64,000 nucleotides of DNA from Oceanospirillum sp047518265 (GTDB lineage Bacteria > Pseudomonadota > Gammaproteobacteria > Pseudomonadales > Halomonadaceae): positions 166,093-230,092 of the forward strand of contig JAKZRG010000002.1 in assembly GCA_047518265.1 (NCBI GenBank), given 5' to 3'. A program made the position numbers and the translations under genes. The notes under the pieces are model-generated. The model saw nothing but the letters and a program-made list of their open reading frames with translations, ran no database searches and was not told where the DNA came from. Below, piece by piece: positions 46,001 to 52,501 of the stretch (position 1 is its first letter; each line of letters starts with the position of its first letter).

Positions 46001-46818
46001 TAGAAACGATCTCTCCTGATGGCTCCTACTATTACCAAGGTGCTAACGGCGAATATAGCTGGAGCGATGCAGACGGTAATGGCGGCTGGTCTGACCCTGA
46101 GGGTAACAGCGGCTGGTGGAATGCCGATGGTTCTGGTGGTTCTTACAACGCTGATGGCAGCTTCTCCGAGTGGCATACAGACGGCAGTTCCTCTTGGAGT
46201 GATTCAGCCGGTAACGGCGGCTGGTCTGATGCTAACGGCAACTACGAGTACTTGAATGCCGATGGCTCCGGTGGCTGGTCTGATGCTTATGGCAACAGCG
46301 GTAGCTGGAATGCCGATGGCTCAGGCAGCTGGAATAACTCTGACGGTAGTTATGGTCAGCACAATGCCGATGGCAGCTGGAGTATGACGCATGCCGATGG
46401 CACCACTGAAACCATGACCGCAGATGGTCAGTACACAGTGACAGATGCCAATGGCAACCCCGTTGATCCAGAACAGCACGAGGAAACCAACGACCTAGGT
46501 GATACCACCACTTACGGCGAAGATGGCACGATTACCACCACATTCGCTGATGGCTCTACTGAAGTGATCCACCCGGATGGGTCATACGAATATCAAGGAG
46601 TAGATGGTAGCAGTAACTGGAGTAATGCTGATGGCTCCGGTGGTTGGAACGATGCTTACGGTAATGGCGGTACTTGGAATGCTGACGGTTCCGGTAGCTG
46701 GACAAATGCCGATGGCTCTTCTGGTACTCATGACGCAGAAGGCAATTGGACAACCACTCATGCTGACGGCACAACTGAATCAGGAAACTACTACACAGAT
46801 GGAGCTGCAGCGGTATAA
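40096..46818 (+). CDS. Giant 2,240-residue acidic repeat protein with LEDR-type N-terminal motif, predicted exported
   Basis: The protein has three parts. Residues 1-25 are basic and contain SIEQLEDRIAPG, which resembles the LEPR/LEDR-type N-terminal motif of giant proteins in planctomycetes and related bacteria; no hydrophobic signal peptide is present. Residues about 26-145 are a Thr/Gly/Asp/Ala-rich linker. From about residue 154 to the end, short units of 8-10 residues with a DGS or EGN turn and an aromatic residue (NADGSGSW, SDAEGNGGW, HADGSTETM) build ten large repeats of 186 or 188 residues. After Arg18 I count a single Lys and no Arg or Cys, so the chain is extremely acidic. The DxDG-type turns suggest Ca2+ binding. 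The genes that follow encode HlyD-type fusions, a likely export apparatus. Function is unknown; a surface or released fibre or adhesin is my inference. Confidence 0.85.
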   Translation: MTKKKIKPGKSIEQLEDRIAPGALGGVLGDLGVDDTGTDTPADETTGTGTAGDTAGTGTDLPPADDTTGGDDTTGGGAAGDTTGDTTDGDTGTGGAGDATGGDTGTGGAGDAAGGDTTGGETGAEGTAPAGDETTDEGANEPVEDYTQDVSDDGTVTTTYDDGSVETYNPDGSGSWTGADGTTSAWNADGSGSWSDAEGNSGSWEADGSGSWTGADGSSGVQNADGSWSMTHADGSTESMTADGQYSMTDADGNSVDPAADFTDEMGNTTETADDGTVTTTFADGSVETVSPDGSYDYQGADGHSSWSDAEGNGGWQDPDGSSGWWNADGSGGAYYSDGSYNEWHSDGSSSWSDAEGNGGWYGADGSYDNWNADGSGSWGDAYGNSGSWDADGSGNWTNEDGSSGYHNADGSWGITHADGSTETMSADGTYIVTDPAGNQIDPATGATVETDANGNTVETHADGTITTTYADGSVETIHADGSYSYQSADGYNHWSDAEGNGGWSSPDGSNGWWDAEGNGSEYYADGGYSEWHADGSGFWDDGQGNGSAWHADGSYDYWNADGSGGWSDSQGNSGYWNSDGSGSWTNADGSYGNHNADGSWSITYPDGTTESMSADGEYTTTDANGNTVAPEAGAETDEFGNTIETLEDGTIHTTFADGSTETVHPDGSYEYQSADGYGHWADAEGNGGWYDADGSNGWWDAEGNGSAHYSDGSYYEWHADGSSSWSDAEGNGGWTGADGSYDNWYADGSGNWGDAYGNSGSWNADGSGSWTSEDGSSGYQNADGSWGITHADGSTETMTADGEYSITDADGNQVNPETGAIVETDEFGNTTETLADGTIINTYSDGSVETVYPDGGYNYQGADGSNYWSDAEGNGGWYNADGSSGWWDAEGNGSANYADGSYSEWHSDGSGYWTDAEGNGSWWGSDGSYEYWNADGSGGWSDAYGNSGNWNADGSGTWINADGSYGQQNADGSWSMTHADGTTESMSADGEYTITDANGNQVDPATGAVIETDEYGNTTETMEDGTIKTTFADGSTETVYPDGSYDYQGADGSGYWSDAEGNGGWYDAEGGNGWWNADGSGAYYGSDGSYSEWNTDGSYSWGDAEGNGGWADAEGNYNNWYADGSGSWGDAYGNSNTWNADGSSTWANADGSSGYYNADGSWGNTYPDGSTETMTADGQHTMTDAEGNQVNPETGAVVDDYGNEVQTLEDGTIITTFADGSVETIHADGSYEYQGVNGEYHWSDAEGNGGWYDADGSSGWWNADGSGAYYGSDGSYSEWHADGSSSWSDAEGNGGWYGADGSYDNWNADGSGSWGDANGNSGSWNADGSGSWTSEDGSSGYHNADGSWGITHADGSTETMTADGTYTVTDAAGNQVNPETGATVETDANGNTVETHADGTITTTYADGSVETIHADGSYSYQGADGYSHWSDAEGNGGWSSPDGSNGWWDAEGNGSEYYADGGYSEWHSDGSGFWDDGQGNGSWWGSDGSYDYWNADGSGGWSDAYGNSGTWNADGSSNWTNEDGSSGYYNADGSWGNTYPDGSTETMTADGQHTMTDADGNQVNPETGAVVDEYGNEVQTLEDGTIITTFADGSVETIHADGSYEYQGADGSGQWSDAYGNGGWNDADGSSGWWSEDGSGGHYNMDGSYSEWSADGSYSWGDAEGNGGWSDAEGNYNYWNADGSGGWGDAYGNSGSWNADGSSTWSNEDGSSGYYNADGSWGNTYPDGSTETMSADGQHTMTDANGNPVNPETGAVVDEYGNEVQTLEDGTIITTYADGSVETIHADGSYSYQGADGSSHWSDTEGNGGWYESDGSSGWWNADGSGGANYSDGGYSEWHADGSSFWADGQGNGSNYYADGSYDYWNADGSGGWGDANGNSGSWDADGSGNWTNEDGSSGYHNADGSWGITHADGTTETMSADGTYTVTDAAGNPVEPEAGSETDEYGNTTETLEDGTIVTTFADGSVETISPDGSYYYQGANGEYSWSDADGNGGWSDPEGNSGWWNADGSGGSYNADGSFSEWHTDGSSSWSDSAGNGGWSDANGNYEYLNADGSGGWSDAYGNSGSWNADGSGSWNNSDGSYGQHNADGSWSMTHADGTTETMTADGQYTVTDANGNPVDPEQHEETNDLGDTTTYGEDGTITTTFADGSTEVIHPDGSYEYQGVDGSSNWSNADGSGGWNDAYGNGGTWNADGSGSWTNADGSSGTHDAEGNWTTTHADGTTESGNYYTDGAAAV
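40555..46790 (+). repeat. Ten coding super-repeats of 558 or 564 bases
   Basis: The landmark GT(I/V)xTT(F/Y)xDGS recurs at 40921, 41485, 42043, 42607, 43171, 43729, 44293, 44851, 45409, 45967 and 46525. The spacings are 564, 558, 564, 564, 558, 564, 558, 558, 558 and 558 bases, that is 188 or 186 residues. A shorter 366-base unit starts the array at 40555, and a truncated unit ends it. Units beginning at 40921/41485 and at 43729/44293 are more alike than their neighbours. Confidence 0.9.
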
Positions 46819-47021
46819 ATCAAACCGCGGGTAAAAATACTGGAATCCGGTAAGGCCGGGTTCCAAGTTAGACGCTAAGCTTTGTACTACTGATCTTGTA
46901 AAACGCAATACTGATCTTGTAAGACTGAATGTTATAAGTTCGACCTTTTAGAAAAAACGGCATTAAAGCCAAATTTACTCAAGGCGCTACCGCCTAATAA
47001 TGAAACAAGAGGAAAAAGACC
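46819..47021 (+). other. Spacer after the giant gene with hairpin and 21-base tandem repeat
   Basis: Contains a hairpin TGGAATCCGG/CCGGGTTCCA (about 46840-46865) without a T run, then two copies of a 21-base repeat ACTGATCTTGTAA... at 46889-46930. A good AGAGGAA ribosome binding site precedes the small gene at 47022. The hairpin may slow decay or pause transcription rather than terminate. Confidence 0.5.
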
Positions 47022-47153
47022 ATGGCACAAGAAAATAAAGCCCCTCAAGGTGTTCGTAACGGTGCTCTGAAAATGAAAAGTGTTCAGGCTCGTATTCAAG
47101 CAAGTCGTATGCGTGCACTGACCACTAAGCCTAAGCCAAAAACGGCAGGTTAA
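47022..47153 (+). CDS. 43-residue basic protein of the export locus
   Basis: A small ORF with ATG 47022, preceded by a strong purine-rich site (AGAGGAAAAAGACC). The peptide is very basic (about ten Lys/Arg), with no Cys and no hydrophobic segment: it opens MAQENKAPQGVRNGALKMKS and ends in a Lys/Pro-rich tail KPKPKTAG. It sits between the giant gene and the GAF-HlyD gene and is followed by a strong hairpin, which predicts a short abundant transcript. It could be a chaperone or charge partner of the acidic giant protein, or a peptide substrate of the M50/PqqD-like protein. No family is recognised. Confidence 0.65.
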   Translation: MAQENKAPQGVRNGALKMKSVQARIQASRMRALTTKPKPKTAG

Positions 47154-47182
47154 TTACCCGCTGAATTAGTCTTGTAATACCA

Positions 47183-47214
47183 GCCTTAGATCTGCAAGCA
47201 GATCTAAGGCTTTT
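47183..47214 (+). terminator. Strong intra-operon terminator or attenuator
   Basis: Perfect 13-base arms GCCTTAGATCTGC / GCAGATCTAAGGC separated by AA, followed by TTTTGTGT. It lies between the 43-residue gene and the GAF-HlyD gene, so it should cut expression of the export genes relative to the two genes before it. Confidence 0.75.
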
Positions 47215-47248
47215 GTGTCTCTAACAGGTGCTAATATAAGGAGCCTTT

Positions 47249-49483
47249 ATGGCCTTAGCTCCCAAACGACCTCCTATTAATTCCACCCCTAACAGATCAC
47301 CTGTAGGAACCGCTACCGCTGTGAATCCCCCTGTTAAGACTGATTCAGAGGTGAAGAAACCGGCTCCAGCCAGTCGTTTAGCACCTAAACGTGTCGGCCC
47401 AGGGCCAAACGTGGGTATGAGACGGAAACCCAACCGATTAGGTGCAAAACCTCAATCAGTACAGCCCGTTAATCCTGCTGTAGCCCCTCCGATAATAGAG
47501 GCTACAAACGCTCCCTCCCCAGTACCAGTCTCTGAAAATCGACTGAAAGAACTGGAAAAACAAGTTGATCAATTACTGCTAACCCAGAACTTAACCCGAG
47601 AGTTTGTCAGCACCACTGATATGACTAAGCTGTTATCGGTGATTTTTGAGCGTGTATTAGAAACGCTTAATGCCGAAGCGGGTTCCTTCTGGATTGTGGA
47701 TGACAAAAAAGAAGAGAATATCTGTAAACTTGCCGAAGGCCCTACCGCTAATCAAGTGATTGGCCTGCGCTTACCAAAAGGTATCGGCATTGTTGGCAGC
47801 GTTATTAATAGCCGTATCCCCGAAATTGTCACAGATGTACGTAACGACGAGCGTTTTAGTAATACGGTTGATGATAAAACGGGTTTTATTACTCGCTCGA
47901 TGATCTGTGTACCTCTGACTATTGACGACCAGATTTATGGTGCTATTCAGGTGCTCAATCGCAAAGACAGCATCGATGGCACCTTCAGTGAAGACGATCA
48001 ACAGATGATTGAAGATTTGGCCATGAGCGCTGCCATCTCGATCAAAAATGTACGCTTCTTACAAACCGAACAAAAAGTAAAAGAGATGAATACTCTGCTG
48101 TCCATGTCTCAGCAGATTACCTCAACTCTGGACATCCAACACGTACTCACCTCTGTGACCACGCTTGCGAATGAATTGGTCACCATTGAATACTGCGCCA
48201 TTGCACTTCTGGATGAAAATAGAGATAAGCTCTTTATGGGGGCTGCCAGCGAAGATAAGCATAATGAATGGCCAGAAGAAACCACCGAAGCCTTGCTCAA
48301 TATGATGCAAAAGGTAAGAGAGGCCGGTCGCAGTGTTTATGTGGCAGAAAGAGAAAAATACCGAAAGAAAGTAGATGACCCTGAGAATAATATCTGGCTG
48401 AAGTTTCTGGATAATCAACAAGCAGACTCCCTATGGATGATGCCCCTTAAAGATGATGAGGGTACTCTGGGGGTTATTGCGATGGTCAGTAAAGAGGCCG
48501 CCTTCGCCAGTGGTACTAAGGCCGATATTTTAAGCATCCTCTCCAACCAAACCACCATATCTCTGCGTAATGCCAGCTTGTATCAGAAAATTCCTTTTGC
48601 CGGCGCCTTAGGTCGTGTGGGTGAACGTAGCCGGGCTGCATTTGTCTCTTGGCGTAAATGGAGTGTCATTATTCTCTGCTTAGTCATGATAGGCGCAACG
48701 CTACATTACGCTCCCTTCTTCCGCTCAGTAACCGGTAATGTCATCGTGGAGGCCAAGCTGGGACGAGGTCTGTTTTTACCCGTGTCCGGCGTAGTAAAAG
48801 ATATGTATGTCCGTGAAGGGCAACGAGTTAAAGCAGGTCAGCTGCTGTTCCGTTTGAATGACAGCGACCTAAGATTAAGCTTGATCGAAGCAGAAAGTAA
48901 ACTCGCCGTACTTGAACGACAAATTATCGAATCAAGAGCCAAGGATGACGCTGCAGAGTTAAGTCGCCACTTAATTGATCGTAACAGTGTTCGCGCTCAA
49001 GTTATTAAAGCGAGGGATGATCTACGCAAAGTTAATGTTCGAGCAGTGCGTGATGCCATTATTCTCACGCCAAGAACGGATGAGCTCGTAGGCCGTAATT
49101 TTAGTATGGGCGATGAGATCTTGCGTCTGGCCGACCCAGAGAAACCTACGGTTATCGTGCAGTTGGCGGAAGAAGATGTACTGGATGTTAAAGTAGGTCA
49201 TAGCGTCATGGCTGTATTAAAAGCCCGCCCTGGGGAATACTTCTCAGGTAAGGTGGCTTATATCGGTCGTAGTTTTGATGTACCCACTCAAGCTCTGGAT
49301 CAAGAAGCAAAATCAGAATTGGAAGAAAATGAATTTATTGCCGAATTGGTTATAGAACAAGCACCGGAAAACTTACAACCCGGTATGACAGGTGTAGCAC
49401 GGATCGATACACCAGAAAGCTCAACACTGATAAGGATGGCACGCAGGGTTCGTAACTTCTTCCTGTTCTGGTTTGGGGTGTAG
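47249..49483 (+). CDS. GAF-GAF-HlyD fusion: sensor-linked membrane fusion protein
   Basis: A 744-residue protein with an unusual order of parts. Residues 1-90 are Pro/Arg/Lys-rich and disordered, 93-113 form a short coiled coil, and about 120-262 and 283-445 are two GAF domains (RLPKGIGIVGSVINSRIPEIV, MICVPLTIDDQIYGAIQVLNR in the first). A single membrane helix follows at 470-490. The rest is an HlyD-type adaptor with a biotinyl-lipoyl half (VSGVVKDMYVREGQRVKAGQLLFRLND) and a beta barrel. GAF domains would lie in the cytoplasm and the adaptor in the periplasm. I infer an inner-membrane part of an export machine that senses a cytoplasmic ligand. It starts three bases before the next gene begins its own frame, i.e. 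they are tightly coupled. Confidence 0.85.
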   Translation: MALAPKRPPINSTPNRSPVGTATAVNPPVKTDSEVKKPAPASRLAPKRVGPGPNVGMRRKPNRLGAKPQSVQPVNPAVAPPIIEATNAPSPVPVSENRLKELEKQVDQLLLTQNLTREFVSTTDMTKLLSVIFERVLETLNAEAGSFWIVDDKKEENICKLAEGPTANQVIGLRLPKGIGIVGSVINSRIPEIVTDVRNDERFSNTVDDKTGFITRSMICVPLTIDDQIYGAIQVLNRKDSIDGTFSEDDQQMIEDLAMSAAISIKNVRFLQTEQKVKEMNTLLSMSQQITSTLDIQHVLTSVTTLANELVTIEYCAIALLDENRDKLFMGAASEDKHNEWPEETTEALLNMMQKVREAGRSVYVAEREKYRKKVDDPENNIWLKFLDNQQADSLWMMPLKDDEGTLGVIAMVSKEAAFASGTKADILSILSNQTTISLRNASLYQKIPFAGALGRVGERSRAAFVSWRKWSVIILCLVMIGATLHYAPFFRSVTGNVIVEAKLGRGLFLPVSGVVKDMYVREGQRVKAGQLLFRLNDSDLRLSLIEAESKLAVLERQIIESRAKDDAAELSRHLIDRNSVRAQVIKARDDLRKVNVRAVRDAIILTPRTDELVGRNFSMGDEILRLADPEKPTVIVQLAEEDVLDVKVGHSVMAVLKARPGEYFSGKVAYIGRSFDVPTQALDQEAKSELEENEFIAELVIEQAPENLQPGMTGVARIDTPESSTLIRMARRVRNFFLFWFGV

Positions 49484-49486
49484 TCT

Positions 49487-51547
49487 ATGTCTGAGACAGT
49501 GCCTCTACCTCTACGGGAGGATATAACCCTTCGGAAAATGCTGCAAAACGGTGAAGTATCCTACATTCTGAAAGATGTAGAAAAACAGAAATACTTCCGT
49601 TTTGATGAAGCCCAATACGAACTTATTGGTTTTTTCGATGGTTCTCGTAATCTCTCTCAGCTGGTGGAGTTATTTAACGCAACCAGTCAAAAGTACGAAT
49701 ACGATGATGAAAGTGCCGAAGAGCTTTATAAGTCTCTAAAAGATAATAAGCTACTCAAACGTTCGCAACACGAAGAGAATATCGCGCTCATAGAGCGCCT
49801 AAAGGATGAAAAGCGCAGTAAATTTTTACAAGCCAAAGGCTCTATGTTGCTGATGCGCTTTCATCTAGTGAATCCAAATACTCAATTTGACTATTGGATC
49901 GAGAAAGTTCGTTTTTTGTGGCACCCTCTCGTGGTCAAAGGCTGCCTGCTGTTTATGCTATCAGCCTTGGTATTAACCTTGGCTCAATTGAGTCGTTTTG
50001 TGGCTGATTTTGAGCAAGTGTTCTTCACCATGAATGAAAACTGGCTCAATTTTCTTGGCGTCTGGATTGTTGCTCTTGTGGTGATTGCCCTCCATGAATG
50101 TGGTCACGGCTTAACCTGTAAACATTTTGGCGGGGATATTGATGATATGGGCTTTTTGCTCTTAGTCATGCAACCCTGCCTCTATTGCAACGTTAATGAC
50201 GCTTGGTTATTTGAAAATAAGCGACACAAGATCTACGTTGCCTTGGCCGGTATCTATACCGAGCTCCTGCTCGCAGCCTTCTCTGCCTATATTTGGCTGA
50301 TAGCCGATGTTAACAGCATATTAGGCACCATCGCCTTTGTCATTATGACCATGTGCACCGCACAGTCACTGTTCTTTAACCTTAATCCTCTGGTGAAGTT
50401 TGACGGTTATTACATTTTAAGTGATGCCATGGAGATGCCAAATCTTAAGCAAAACTCCACCACTTGGTTTTCTTGGTTACTAAAAACCAAAATATTCCGC
50501 ATGGATGTCGAGGCACCTCTGGTTCCAACAGATCGAGAAAAACGCTTTTATATGATCTATGGCGGTCTTGCCCTGCTTTATATCAGCACCATGCTCGGCA
50601 CTATCGCCTTTTTGGGTTATGGCTTTATTGCTGAAAGCGTAGGCTTTTGGGGTGTTCTCTTTTTTATTTGGTTAGTGGCTAAAATTGTTGCCAAGCTAAC
50701 CAATAGCTGGCCAAGAGCCTTAAAAGAATGGAGTAGTGACGTGTTCTGGAGTAAAAAACATCGCCCCTGGACAATAGGGGCACTGATACTGTGCAGCATA
50801 TCCTTATTCACTCTCAACCCCAGAGTTAGAGTACTGGCCCCTTGTGAAAGTGTTACCCCAAAACAAGTGATACACGCCCCTGAAAGCGGCTTTGTCACTT
50901 TGGCGGCTATCGATGCGAGACACAGACCAACAGTATCTCCAGGTGAAAAACTATTTCAGCTTTATTCGCCTGAGTTACAGCTAGAACTGGAACAGGCTCA
51001 AGCAGAGGTACAAGGTTTTCAGCTGCAAATTCAGGCAGCCGAAGCGGAAGGAGAAAGCGCTGAGGCTCGCCGCTTAAAGTCAGAACTTGTCGCTGCCCGT
51101 GAAAACTACCGCTATTTAGTACAGCGCCAGCAGAAACTAGAAATAACCCTACCTGAAGGAGACTGGTTAGTTGAAGCCATGCCAGTCAGCATGATTCAGG
51201 GCCGTTTTTACGGACAAGGTGAGGAGATGGTAAAACTGCGCCCAGCAACGGAACAATTGATGGATATTGGTATAGAACAAGCCGATAGAGACTTGATTCA
51301 ACTGGGACAGCTCGCCCGAATTCGACTACAAAACGGCGATTTAATCACGGGTACAGTGCAAACCGTCGCCCCTATGGCGGAAGCCTATGGCCCAGATCGA
51401 AAAATTAATATCCGAGTACAAACACAATCCTCCCCTATCCCAGAAGAGTTGACCTGCCAAGCAGTGATTCTTGCGGAGGAGCGTCTGCTATGGGAACACC
51501 TATGGCGGCCCGTACGTAAAATGCTCAGAGCCGAGCTCTTTATCTGA
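49487..51547 (+). CDS. PqqD-like/M50 metallopeptidase/HlyD fusion
   Basis: A 686-residue polytopic protein. Residues about 8-88 resemble a PqqD-like (RiPP recognition element) winged helix (FDEAQYELIGFFDGSRNLSQLVELF). Site-2-protease-type membrane helices follow, with the zinc motif HECGH at 203-207 and NPLVKFDGYY at 300-309 supplying Asp306. More helices extend to about 445, then an HlyD-like periplasmic part (about 450-686) with a lipoyl-type half and coiled coil. M50/HlyD fusions occur beside peptide export and bacteriocin genes. The protein could bind a leader such as the LEDR motif or the 43-residue peptide, cut it and pass it on. The catalytic residues are intact; the substrate is inferred. 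Confidence 0.85.
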   Translation: MSETVPLPLREDITLRKMLQNGEVSYILKDVEKQKYFRFDEAQYELIGFFDGSRNLSQLVELFNATSQKYEYDDESAEELYKSLKDNKLLKRSQHEENIALIERLKDEKRSKFLQAKGSMLLMRFHLVNPNTQFDYWIEKVRFLWHPLVVKGCLLFMLSALVLTLAQLSRFVADFEQVFFTMNENWLNFLGVWIVALVVIALHECGHGLTCKHFGGDIDDMGFLLLVMQPCLYCNVNDAWLFENKRHKIYVALAGIYTELLLAAFSAYIWLIADVNSILGTIAFVIMTMCTAQSLFFNLNPLVKFDGYYILSDAMEMPNLKQNSTTWFSWLLKTKIFRMDVEAPLVPTDREKRFYMIYGGLALLYISTMLGTIAFLGYGFIAESVGFWGVLFFIWLVAKIVAKLTNSWPRALKEWSSDVFWSKKHRPWTIGALILCSISLFTLNPRVRVLAPCESVTPKQVIHAPESGFVTLAAIDARHRPTVSPGEKLFQLYSPELQLELEQAQAEVQGFQLQIQAAEAEGESAEARRLKSELVAARENYRYLVQRQQKLEITLPEGDWLVEAMPVSMIQGRFYGQGEEMVKLRPATEQLMDIGIEQADRDLIQLGQLARIRLQNGDLITGTVQTVAPMAEAYGPDRKINIRVQTQSSPIPEELTCQAVILAEERLLWEHLWRPVRKMLRAELFI

Positions 51548-51608
51548 TGGTTTCAAGGTCGTGAATCTTTTTATACCGAAACAGATAACAAAAAACAGGA
51601 ATGTGTTT

Positions 51609-52394
51609 ATGCAAACCTATCAATTTTTATGTCGTAGCCGTTTGCTGTTATGCCTACTACTCAGCATCGTCTTTGTGCCTTATAGCTCGGCCGCTGAACT
51701 TATCAGTGGCGTGGTGATGCCAAAACAACAGGCTAAGCTCACCTTTGAAAGCAACGGAGTGTTAACCCAACGGGTTAAACTGGGCCAAAGAGTGAAGAAG
51801 GGCGATATTCTCGCTCAACTCAATAGCTTAAAAGAACAATCCGCTTTGGCTAAAGCAGAAGCTGATCTGGAAATAGCCCGAATAGAACTGCGCAAAGCAA
51901 AGTATGATCTGGATAATATGAGTCGCTTACATAAGAGCCGAGCAATCTCCGATACTGATCTATTTGATGCCCGTATTGCGCTAAACAGTGGCAAAGCTAA
52001 AATCGAACGGGCTAAAGCGTCTTTAGTCAGCGCTCAAATTAGCCTAAATCTAAAGACTCTCCGAGCCCCTTTTTCAGGGGTGATTACCGATACGAAGTTA
52101 CAGGCAGGGGAATATATTGAAGCAGGAGATGAAACATTGACGATCTCCAATATCGATCAACTGCAATTAAGTGTCGATATATCCCTATCTCTATCACAGG
52201 GTTTAACCGAAAGAACCGAAACTATTATTCATGATAACGGTGTTGACGTGGGTATTATTCAGGTGGAAACCATTCTTCCTGTATTGGACCCTGCCAGTGG
52301 TTTGCGCCGGGTTGTTTGGAAAGTAACACCGATTAGTTCAAGCGATGTTCTCGCGGGACGCTATGTACAGTTAAGAGCTTGGGTTGTTAAATGA
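51609..52394 (+). CDS. Periplasmic HlyD/RND-type adaptor protein
   Basis: A 261-residue protein starting at ATG 51609 after AGGA, with a signal peptide (cleavage after YSSA). The mature part is a compact adaptor: lipoyl half GVLTQRVKLGQRVKKGDILAQLN, a coiled-coil hairpin (about 85-150), second lipoyl half LRAPFSGVITDTKLQAGEYIEAGDE, then a beta barrel. It is 61 bases downstream of the M50 gene. It may link the inner-membrane fusions to an outer-membrane channel such as TolC, which is not encoded here. Confidence 0.85.
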   Translation: MQTYQFLCRSRLLLCLLLSIVFVPYSSAAELISGVVMPKQQAKLTFESNGVLTQRVKLGQRVKKGDILAQLNSLKEQSALAKAEADLEIARIELRKAKYDLDNMSRLHKSRAISDTDLFDARIALNSGKAKIERAKASLVSAQISLNLKTLRAPFSGVITDTKLQAGEYIEAGDETLTISNIDQLQLSVDISLSLSQGLTERTETIIHDNGVDVGIIQVETILPVLDPASGLRRVVWKVTPISSSDVLAGRYVQLRAWVVK

Positions 52395-52433
52395 TCCAGT
52401 CATTATTGGTGTTAGTATAAAATCATACAAAAT

Positions 52434-52467
52434 AAAAAGGGGAGGCCAATGGCACTCCCCTTTTTAT
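52434..52467. terminator. Terminator shared by the export operon and clpB
   Basis: Hairpin AAAAAGGGGAG...CTCCCCTTTTT with a GCC/GGC extension, between two convergent genes. Confidence 0.85.
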
Positions 52468-52501
52468 TGTTATAACTCTCTAACGAGATAAATCTAAGCG
52501 C

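Noticed and set aside
40555..46790. CRISPR array
   Set aside because: The repeats are protein-coding, in one frame, of 558/564 bases and without unique spacers of 30-40 bases; no cas genes are present.
40555..46790. RTX toxin repeats in the giant protein
   Set aside because: The GGxGxDxUx nonapeptide is absent; the units are DGS/EGN turns with Trp/Tyr and a different spacing.
40112..46834. Many long open frames on both strands within the giant gene (His/Arg/Ser-rich or Met/Ala/Val-rich translations)
   Set aside because: They repeat with the same 558/564-base period as the giant gene and mirror its GAT-GGC codon pattern; they are frame shadows.
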